Source: Emmonsiellopsis sp. PD_33 (taxonomy: Eukaryota > Ascomycota > Eurotiomycetes > Onygenales > Ajellomycetaceae). Taken from it: a DNA stretch of 14,415 nt. How positions within the stretch are numbered: position 1 is the first letter of the stretch; every line of letters starts with the position of its first letter. The stretch is taken from NCBI GenBank assembly GCA_032988165.1, contig JANTQF010000548.1:1-14415 (forward strand). Direction: 5' to 3'. A program made the position numbers and the translations under genes. The notes below the pieces were generated by a model, which was given only the letters and a program-made list of their open reading frames with translations, was not told where the DNA came from and made no database searches. This document shows positions 7,847 through 14,415 of this stretch, piece after piece.

Positions 7847-9685
7847 TCACCAGGTGAACGACTCTTCGACAAAGTCAATTACAGGCCCGTTGCCAATCCG
7901 GTGCCTAACCGACGCCCGAACCTCGTCTGCAAAAGCCCCAGGCCCGCAAACTGACACAGATGTCGCGCCCACGTGATTGGGCATCACTTCATCAAGCACG
8001 ACATCAGGCCGACACCGGCCGGGGAACATCTGCAGCGTCTCGCTTGGACTCGTGATCTCGCGGACGCTGCGCGGTTTGCTGATGAAGAGCTTCGTAATAA
8101 GCATGTCGCGTCGGTTGGGCATTTGCAAGATCTGGTCCATGAAGCCTCGCACCCAGGTGAGGTGCTCTGTTGTTCGGACTGACCAGATGAGGTACAGCCG
8201 ACGTGTGGCGACGGTGCCGGCGGCGGCACCTTCGAGGAGTTCGCGGACGTGCATGAGGTGGTGGGTGATGCCGGCGCCGCCGGAGAATAGAACTACGGTC
8301 CCGTAACTAGCGAAAGGGGAGGAGTGGTGTGAGCTGTACGGGCCTTCAATAAAGCCTGTTGTGTGGAGGGTTTTGTCTGGTTGCGCAAGGGCGGCGTTGT
8401 AGAGTTTTCGCGTCATCCCTGTCTGCGCGGCCATAATTAGGGTTACGTTTGTCGGCTGGAATCTGTTATTTCGGTACTCGGGGCTGTCGTCGGCTTCCTT
8501 CCTGTAGCCAGGGGGTGACGTGGTGGTTAGGGCTCTATCATGGGAGCCATTTTCTGCCCAGGCGACGGAAAAGGGGTGCGACATCCACCAGGAGACTTGT
8601 GGGATATACGCGTAAACGTGACTACCAGGATTGACGCGGATTTTGCGGGGGAGGAAAAAGGTCACTCGACTGGCTTCTCCTGGAAGTGCTTTCACCGTCA
8701 CTTGAGTCATGCCGTGCCGTCTAGATACGTTCAAATAGAAAATTCGTAGCACCCGAATAAATCTTTCAAGAGCCCAGAAGACGATAATCAGTTGCAACCA
8801 CGCCAGTTGCGGCAGCTTGTCAATATCAAGATGCATATATATGCCTGTTATCGCCAAGAACATGCCCATTTGATGGAGGTGTAGGAAAGTTTCGTAGAAT
8901 GCATGTCGGATTGCCGATGGGGATTGGAGTAACATGAATATCATCGCTATCGTTCCGAGTAGGCCACCGGTAAAGAAGCGATTTGAACCCAAATCTTCCA
9001 TAGTCCGTTTCCAACCATTTGCGTGAATCGCGTTGGCTGACCATGCAAGTGTATGTATGATGCTCTCCATAACCACCATCCGGCCTATCCATCTGTGCAT
9101 GAGGTTGTATGTGTCGAAACTCACTTGGAGGATGCGTATTAGAGGATTATTTCGGCCTGCTAGGAGTATTAGAGGGACCATATTAATCATTGCCAGAACC
9201 CCGGATCTCCCTCTCAACTCTGCAATCAATGCAGCCTTCTCGTTGACACCATAGTCGAGGATAGTGATGTAGGCGATTTGGCTGAAGAAGTATGACGATA
9301 GCATCAGCGTATGCAGTCGTGAGGGCAACGTCCCGACGTTTACCGCCGCCGACAGTTTAAACTCTCGATTGTGCCTCTTTCTCCCTAGGGGCGCATATAT
9401 TAGGTGTTTCTTGATATCTGCCCATAGTGGGGATTCGTATGTCGCCCAAAATCGCTGCTGGCGAGGAGTGGAAGCAGCTGAGGTGGCCCGACGCATGTAG
9501 GCATGACCCATCTGGCCGAATCTTGTGAGCAATATGGCCACGCATACTGCGCCGAGGGAACCGCATATTATCTGCACAAGTAAGGCATCAAATTTAACAT
9601 TTACACCCAAAAGCCCTCGCGTGTATTGAGTTATGTAGGTCGTATTTCCAGAATGGGGATAGTGGTAATTCTCCGTGATCGCCAT
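7847..9685 (-). CDS. FRE-type ferric reductase / NADPH-dependent transmembrane flavocytochrome
   Basis: One intronless frame of 612 aa. The start at 9685 is the first in-frame ATG; the frame stays open upstream without a Met. The N-terminus is short with a possible Asn-glycosylation site (residue 15) and a first helix at about 33-53, but no cleavable signal. The ferric-reductase transmembrane core (about 125-315) carries the two bis-histidine haem pairs with correct spacing: H197/H211 and H271/H285. The FAD domain follows with H-P-F-S-V-A-W at 370-376. The NADPH domain has G-G-A-G-I-T at 469-474 and C-G-P-G at 580-583, and the protein ends in F-x-x-E-x-F-x-W, the expected C-terminal aromatic. 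It should take electrons from cytosolic NADPH through FAD and two haems to an outer metal such as Fe(III) or Cu(II). Fungal genomes have many paralogues, so the metal and membrane (plasma or vacuolar) cannot be fixed. All catalytic motifs look intact. Confidence 0.94.
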   Translation of the reverse strand: MAITENYHYPHSGNTTYITQYTRGLLGVNVKFDALLVQIICGSLGAVCVAILLTRFGQMGHAYMRRATSAASTPRQQRFWATYESPLWADIKKHLIYAPLGRKRHNREFKLSAAVNVGTLPSRLHTLMLSSYFFSQIAYITILDYGVNEKAALIAELRGRSGVLAMINMVPLILLAGRNNPLIRILQVSFDTYNLMHRWIGRMVVMESIIHTLAWSANAIHANGWKRTMEDLGSNRFFTGGLLGTIAMIFMLLQSPSAIRHAFYETFLHLHQMGMFLAITGIYMHLDIDKLPQLAWLQLIIVFWALERFIRVLRIFYLNVSRRHGMTQVTVKALPGEASRVTFFLPRKIRVNPGSHVYAYIPQVSWWMSHPFSVAWAENGSHDRALTTTSPPGYRKEADDSPEYRNNRFQPTNVTLIMAAQTGMTRKLYNAALAQPDKTLHTTGFIEGPYSSHHSSPFASYGTVVLFSGGAGITHHLMHVRELLEGAAAGTVATRRLYLIWSVRTTEHLTWVRGFMDQILQMPNRRDMLITKLFISKPRSVREITSPSETLQMFPGRCRPDVVLDEVMPNHVGATSVSVCGPGAFADEVRASVRHRIGNGPVIDFVEESFTW

Positions 9686-9771
9686 CGAACGGAAAGCGGG
9701 ATGATCGAGGTGTCGAGTGGTAGAGAGACGGGTAATGAGAAGTTTGTCCACAACGCAGCTGTCCGGAGCAT
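9631..9771 (-). other. Upstream ORF overlapping the ferric reductase start
   Basis: A minus-strand ATG at 9771-9769 opens a 46-codon frame that reads through the reductase ATG (9685) out of frame and stops at TAA 9633-9631. If transcription starts below the TATA-like box at 9829-9836, the uORF is in the mRNA. Its start context is weak (C at -3), and the reductase ATG is also weak at -3 (T) although followed by G. No peptide motif is recognised. Confidence 0.4.
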
Positions 9772-9828
9772 GCGGTGTAGGTAAAAATCCTTCCAGGGAT
9801 CGTGTATGTACGGGTGTGTACCAGTATG

Positions 9829-9836
9829 TATTTATG
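9829..9836 (-). promoter_or_regulatory. TATA-like box of the ferric reductase
   Basis: On the minus strand CATAAATA lies about 145 nt before the reductase ATG. It is the same octamer found about 126 nt before the HsbA-like gene. A single GATAA (10312-10316, plus strand) occurs further upstream, but I see no exact SreA-type ATCWGATAA iron-regulator site. Confidence 0.35.
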
Positions 9837-12149
9837 AGAGAGATATTGAAAATGGGGATGATCGACAGCACTTGCGAGCTGGGCAGTCGAGCGTGGGGGA
9901 CAGCTCGAGGAACCGGAATAACGCAGGCTTTAGATACCAGTAACGGCCCGGGCGGATGGCCAGGGCGGGAAAGGGAACGAGAACGAATGTGTTGGATGCA
10001 AGAGTGAATATTTCCAAGTGTCTGCCGAGGTCAAATCGTGTCAAACGGAATAGCCAATAGACAGCCTGGCAAAGGGAGAACGCAGAGTCTCCCCGTTTCC
10101 TTCAAGGGGCTGTATCAACAATGGCAGCTCCCTGAAGATTGGGGTGATGGTATCGGCTTGTGCCTCGGCGGAATCCTTGTCGAAGGCCGGAGCGGGACGG
10201 AGTGTTCCATAAAGTATGCAGACAAGGGACTAGAACACAAAGCGATTGTCTAAGGATAGCTTCACGGAATCTGCCATTGAAGAAATATTCATTAGTCCGC
10301 TTGGATCAGAAGATAAAGATGACAGCTGTGGGGACAGGTAAATTCACTCACAGACAACAATAACAGACATTATGGACAGAGAGAGACAGGAGACAGGAAC
10401 AGCAAAGGGGGAAAATGAGTGTGGAGGAGGCTGGCAAGTGAATGAGAGAGGGGGAGAAAGGAAGAGATTTGGGGGGGGAGACGAGTGAAGCGAGGAGTGA
10501 GGTTGAGAATTGCCCGAAATGGCGATGGGGGACTGCTAGTTCGGATCGGAGCTGGTGATCCACTTGTTTCTCGCGATGTCAGGAACCCGCCAGCAACAAC
10601 AACGCGGCGCGGCGCGAGAGGATGCCGGTGATGATAAGGAAACCGTCTGATGCTGCCAGACGACGGACGGCGCCCAATATTAGGCCACTCAGTCTGGATC
10701 AGCCTCAGGGGAGACGGAGATCCGGACGTCGTCGGTGTGGTACGAACCTGCGCCTGTGCGAATGTCGACATGCCGGCTCCATGGACGATGGACGGGATCA
10801 GCGCCCCTTGTCCCCCACCAGCAGCAGGGTAGAGCGCGTTTCTCACACGCACCGTTCCCGTATCATCTGGGCAGCTGGAAGCCCAATTTGGTGGCTGTCA
10901 ACCATCAGAAAACGAGGCCAAAGAGGGTCTGCGGAAGGGAGGGCCTTGCTTCCAGCGCCCCGTCGGGCTGCGATGCCAGTCGGAAACATCCGACTCATGC
11001 TTGGTGTCTTCTGGGCTTCTGGGCTTCTTGGCTGCTTGGCCAGGGACAGCAGCCTCATACGACAGCTGGCTATTCGCTGGGCTCGAGTCTGGTGGAAGCT
11101 CGCTCCGCCAGTGGATTTGTTCTTTTTCGCCAAACTGACACAAACGCCACGTCCAACAACAGGGGAGGCCCGATTTCTGCAGGGCACAGGGGCCAGGGCC
11201 CTTTATTGGCTTCTTACTGGCTGGAACCATGAATCAGGCCCCGGAACTCACCCAGAGAGCTTAAATCTAGTGGCAAAGCAAGAATGTTTGAAACACCCGA
11301 CCCTGAGCTTATTCTACTGGCCAGGGCCAACCCGATATGTTCCCAGTCTCTCCCAAAACGGCCGGCTCGCTTGTCTATGCGCATTAAACGTTAACTCCCG
11401 CGTTTCATGTTTCAAACCAGGAATGGCTTTGTCGCGGGAATGGCCCTGACCAAACGGTTGGGTGCCTCGAAAATGGAGTTGCCGTTCCTCAAAGGTTTCA
11501 ACGGTGTTGGTAAGACACTGTATTATTCGATGACACGAACTGGAAGAGCCTCATGGCCTTCATGGATTTCCTTGTCACGAAAAATGTGGACTCCCTGCCG
11601 AATTCTTGTGCAGCATTTGGCAGCTCCATCCTCGGGCCAAAATTGGTTGTGTTTGACGATAAGGGACCGAGCACTGCGAGCAGGGCCCTTGCGGGGCGAT
11701 TAATCTATTCCAACTGCGTTACGGATACTACTTTTTACCGATGGCTCCCTCCTCCGTAGAAAAATCGTCTTCCCCAAGCATGGTGACTTGAGCTTGACGA
11801 GGGTCACCATATTCCCGATAATTCTCCAGCCAAGAAACACCCATGCCAACCACGTCACTCTCAATCTGACCACGGCAGTGGCCTGATGCGAATATCGGCT
11901 TCTTTGTGGAGCAACCATGAATAACGGAAAGCATATCTACCGATTAACTATTTGAGGGATGGCTTTATCGTCGTCATGTTTCGGACGGGTCTGCCGGAAT
12001 CCGCATACAGCGTGCTACTTGAGTTGCTGTTGAAAACTTGAAACTAATAAATAACTAATCAGTTACAACTGGCTATTCAGCATCCGCCCGACGTACTCGT
12101 CTCCCCCGGCTTCCCACAGCCCATGGGGACCCGAAGGGCACAATCCTTC
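9837..12149. other. Long intergenic region without a convincing gene
   Basis: About 2.3 kb between the reductase promoter and the SDR stop. 10370-10504 is strongly purine-rich on the plus strand, so CT-rich when read towards the reductase, as in many fungal promoters. 10600-11400 is GC-richer and open in several overlapping frames on both strands (up to 275 codons on plus at 10622-11449), but the compositions are Arg/Pro/Ser-heavy with no domain. 11400-11940 carries shorter, more protein-like frames on both strands (see findings). A 6-bp stem (10644-10649 with 10657-10662) is too small to call. The segment after 11940 includes the SDR 3' flank. Confidence 0.45.
10370..10504 (-). promoter_or_regulatory. 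CT-rich tract (read on minus strand) upstream of the ferric reductase
   Basis: Most bases are A or G on plus, giving a long pyrimidine-biased stretch on the reductase coding strand, including a run of nine G at about 10471-10479. CT-rich blocks often sit just before transcription starts in filamentous fungi. If so here, the leader would be roughly 700 nt, which would conflict with use of the TATA-like box at 9829-9836. Both could be alternative starts. Confidence 0.25.
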
Positions 12150-14060
12150 TCACCGTCCCATCCAGCCACCATCAATACAAACTATTTCTCCAGATACATA
12201 ACTGCTCGCTTCGCTGGCCAAAAACACCACCACCCCCTTGAAATCATCGGGTTTGCCCCACCTTCCTGCGGGGATTCGGGCCATAATACCACTGTTCCGC
12301 CCTGGGTCATTAATCAACGCCACGTTCATATCAGTTTCAATATAGCCAGGTGCAATCGCATTCACTGAGATTCCCTTGGAGGCCCACTCGTTTGATAACG
12401 CCTTGGTGAGCTGGGCCACGCCTCCCTTTGACGCGGCGTATGCGGGAACCGTGATGCCTCCCTGGAATGAGAGGAGAGATGCAATGTTAATAATTGTCCC
12501 CCGTCGACTGGATTGGAATGTCGTTGGGTCACGAGCCAGCAGATATGCGCCAAACTCTCGACAGAGGGTGAAAACTGATGTCAGGTTGATTTGGAGGACC
12601 TGGAAAAGTAAATTATCAGTCCCGCGCCTGATTAAGGAAATACAACGAGCTACGAAACACCCTGGGAGCACGGTATCAAATGCCAAAATGTAGAACATGG
12701 AGCACTCATCTTGCCATGACCACGAAAATAGGCAAACTCGAAGTTCAGGGGAACCATGAAATGAATGGCGGGGCATTGAATATCGAATTAAAATGAAGAA
12801 AACAAAAGAGAAGCAAAAGCAAAAGAACATCAAGAGAAGAAGTTCTCACCTCATCCCAATCCTCATCAGGAAATCTCTCGCTTGGATGCCTTCGTTGGAC
12901 CCCGGCACAGTTCAGCAGGATCTCCACCTGCCGTCCATCTCTGACAATGGCGGGAATTATCCCCGCCACGGACTCCCGATTCGAAAGTTCCGCAACGTAA
13001 ATTGATGCTTTCCTCCCTGTCCGACTAACAATCTCGTCACGAGTGGAGGTATTGCTTTCGTCTCTCTATCTAGGGGTGAATTTGAAACACCCGCGCAGTT
13101 GTTAGCTTTGGGTTCCATTCTTTTCCAACATATTCCTTCCCGGTTTTCCTTCTCGAGCCAGCCTGGCGCTTCCGGCCCACGCCATTCGGATGCATGACAT
13201 TGACTATTCCGTCCATCCCCCGCTCCGGGCTCAAATAGGCAAGGGGCCAGAAAGGATGTGGAAGCAGAAAGAAGAAAACAATAAAGGTGGCGTAGGTCAT
13301 GCGCATCAGTCTGCCACGATTGTTTCTTCTCCTGGAAAAGAGCCTTACTTAATTGCATCGCCAATGCCTCCACAAAATGCAAGAGTAATCAATATAAACG
13401 AGAGAGAGGGGGAAGGGACCAAAGGTGTCTCGTTCCTCCGGCACACGAATCCAACTTGGAAACGGGAGTGGTGGTCTCAACTGCCGAACAGATGAGTTGC
13501 CACAAAAAACCAGGCATAGATAATCCAGTATTCTCTATCCATGGATGAGGCATCAAGAATGGGCAAGGCTGGGTAAGACAGGGCCAGTTTGCAAGACATG
13601 CAGGCAGGGCAGGCAATCAATGCAAGCATCGCATCTCATCTCATCTGACCCATAACCACCGTACCCAACACATTCTCCAACATCTAGCAGCACGCGGTGG
13701 TGGAAAAATGAATGCATCGCATGATGAAGACGAAGCCATGTAATAATAATAATCAAAGGCGCTCCATCCGACCTACCCACCCCTCCATCCATCCATCCGT
13801 TGACCACTCATTCGTTCTCCCACCCGCCCACCCTTTCAGAAAGAAAAACAAACAGCAAAAAAATAAAAGACAAAAAAACCACTCACCTGAACAAGAATAA
13901 TATCCGCCCCAGCCTCCGCCAACGCCAGCGCCATAGCCCGTCCGATACCCCGCGTTCCGCCGGTTACCAGGGCTGTCTTTCCCTCAAGCGAGAAGAGGGA
14001 AAATACCGAGCCAGCAGGTGGTGCCGGTGCCGGTGCCGGGACTTCTGCAGATGATGCCAT
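12150..14060 (-). CDS. Short-chain dehydrogenase/reductase, KduD / 3-oxoacyl-reductase-like, three exons
   Basis: Exons 14060-13887, 13065-12850 and 12599-12150 join in phase 0 to 840 nt, 279 aa, a normal classical SDR length. The N-terminal 25 residues include a Pro-Ala repeat (PAPAPAP), then the Rossmann nucleotide motif T-G-G-T-R-G-I-G (33-40), N-C-A-G (110-113), catalytic Asn135, Ser171 and Tyr184-x-x-x-Lys188, and the C-terminal D-G-G-W-M-G-R typical of gluconate/2-deoxy-gluconate 3-dehydrogenase-like SDRs. It should be a soluble NAD(P)H-dependent oxidoreductase of a sugar acid or a ketone; the substrate is not readable. Exon 2 starts after the TAG at 13066, the only nearby acceptor that keeps the RDES-N frame. 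Introns are 821 and 250 nt, far longer than those of its neighbours, with good GTGAGT / GTGAGA donors and CTAAC / CTGATAA branch sites. There is no upstream ATG in the proximal leader. Confidence 0.92.
13066..13886 (-). other. 821-nt intron 1 of the SDR gene
   Basis: Donor GTGAGT at 13886, branch-like GCTAAC about 35 nt before the acceptor, and TAG at 13068-13066. The exons on either side join at a position continuous with SDR homologues (after LVQ, before RDES), so no coding segment is missing. It holds microsatellites (TAA units at 13741-13752, TCCA units at 13784-13795, repeated TCTCA/CATCT near 13630-13646) and open frames on both strands that look random. Confidence 0.75.
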
Positions 14061-14140
14061 GATCGACCGGGTGGTTTAGTAGTCGATGTTGATGCGGTGC
14101 TGCGTCGGAGAGATGTGCCGAAGGCTTGATTGATTGATGG

Positions 14141-14161
14141 TGTTGGGTGTTGGGTGTTGGG
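14141..14161 (+). repeat. TGTTGGG three-copy tandem repeat in the SDR leader
   Basis: Three exact 7-nt units, preceded by TTGA units at 14127-14138. They lie about 80-100 nt upstream of the SDR start, probably in the 5' UTR, where on the minus strand they read CCCAACA. No function can be assigned. Confidence 0.85.
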
Positions 14162-14259
14162 CTGAGGGGAAGCACGTTTAATGCGGGGAGATCGCAAGGA
14201 CAGGGGGAGAAGCGGTTGAACGAGGGTTTATTCGTGTTTTTGTTTGAATTGCGTCGATT

Positions 14260-14274
14260 TTATTTATTTATTGG
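14260..14274 (-). promoter_or_regulatory. CCAAT box followed by a TATA-like AATAAATAAA, SDR promoter
   Basis: On the minus strand CCAAT (14274-14270) runs straight into an A/T stretch, AATAAATAAAA, about 200 nt before the SDR ATG at 14060. The A/T stretch is a plausible TATA-like element. CCAAT is the HAP complex core, but one isolated copy is weak evidence. Beyond it, to 14415, nothing else is supported apart from a run of ten G near 14292. Confidence 0.35.
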
Positions 14275-14415
14275 CGGCGTGGATGGGATTTGGGGGGGGG
14301 GGCAGATGGACCCAATGTGCCCATGATGTCCTTGTTATCTGACCCTTATCCTGACAATGGCAGTGAAGCTCAAGAAGCGGCTGGAGCATTGTATGAAATA
14401 GACCAATGCGGGAAT

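Noticed and set aside
9686..9871. N-terminal extension of the ferric reductase frame
   Set aside because: The frame is open for 62 more codons but has no ATG, and a TATA-like box lies within it. The first in-frame ATG at 9685 was taken as the start.
10307..10316. Possible SreA iron-regulator site upstream of the ferric reductase
   Set aside because: The sequence has ATCAG and GATAA separated by extra bases, so it does not match ATCWGATAA. A lone GATAA is too common to call.
10644..10662. Small hairpin (6-bp stem, 7-nt loop)
   Set aside because: Stems of this size occur by chance, and there is no U-run or conserved RNA context.
10622..11449. A 275-codon plus-strand open frame in the gene-poor gap
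   Set aside because: Composition is Arg/Ser/Pro-heavy without hydrophobic patterning or any motif, and comparable open frames overlap it on both strands. It looks like stop-poor GC-rich DNA rather than a gene.
1..14415. Biosynthetic gene cluster spanning the window
   Set aside because: P450, SDR and oxidoreductase genes are present, but there is no synthase, transporter or cluster regulator, and gaps of 1.4-2.5 kb separate the genes.

Overview
The window looks like nuclear DNA of a filamentous ascomycete, most probably Eurotiales (Aspergillus/Penicillium type). The genes are monocistronic and mostly broken by short GT-AG introns (59-72 nt) with CTAAC-like branch points. The recognisable families are typical of fungi: an HsbA/Mp1-like secreted protein, a fungal cytochrome P450, a CDH-type cytochrome fused to cytochrome b561, an FRE-type ferric reductase and a KduD-like SDR. 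The genus is an inference from protein style and intron structure; no marker gene is present.

Layout. 1-658: upstream spacer, possibly the tail of another gene, then a TATA-like box. 659-1198 (+): cysteine-free secreted HsbA-like protein. 1199-2699: AT-rich spacer ending in a clear TATAAAA box. 2700-4497 (+): five-exon P450 of 509 aa. 4498-5168: tail-to-tail spacer with purine-rich tracts. 5169-6447 (-): two-exon DOMON/CDH-cytochrome plus cytochrome b561 protein, 402 aa. 6448-7846: AT-rich spacer. 7847-9685 (-): single-exon ferric/NADPH reductase, 612 aa. 9686-12149: 2.5 kb with no convincing gene. 12150-14060 (-): three-exon SDR, 279 aa, with an 821-nt first intron. 14061-14415: its promoter region.

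How the genes may work together. The two neighbouring minus-strand genes (b561 fusion and ferric reductase) both encode predicted membrane haem proteins that move electrons across a membrane, so a shared role in extracellular or metal redox chemistry is plausible but unproven. The P450 and SDR are typical tailoring-type enzymes, but no polyketide, peptide or terpene synthase is present, so this window alone is not a biosynthetic cluster. The HsbA-like protein would act at the cell surface.

The most unusual signal is that three of the five genes (P450, b561 fusion, ferric reductase) have a short upstream ORF that physically overlaps the main start codon. In the b561 gene the uORF stop and the main start share an ATGA. 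This suggests start-codon-level translational control, provided the transcripts include those uORFs. I found no CRISPR array, tRNA, rRNA or intact transposon, and no clearly novel multi-gene system.
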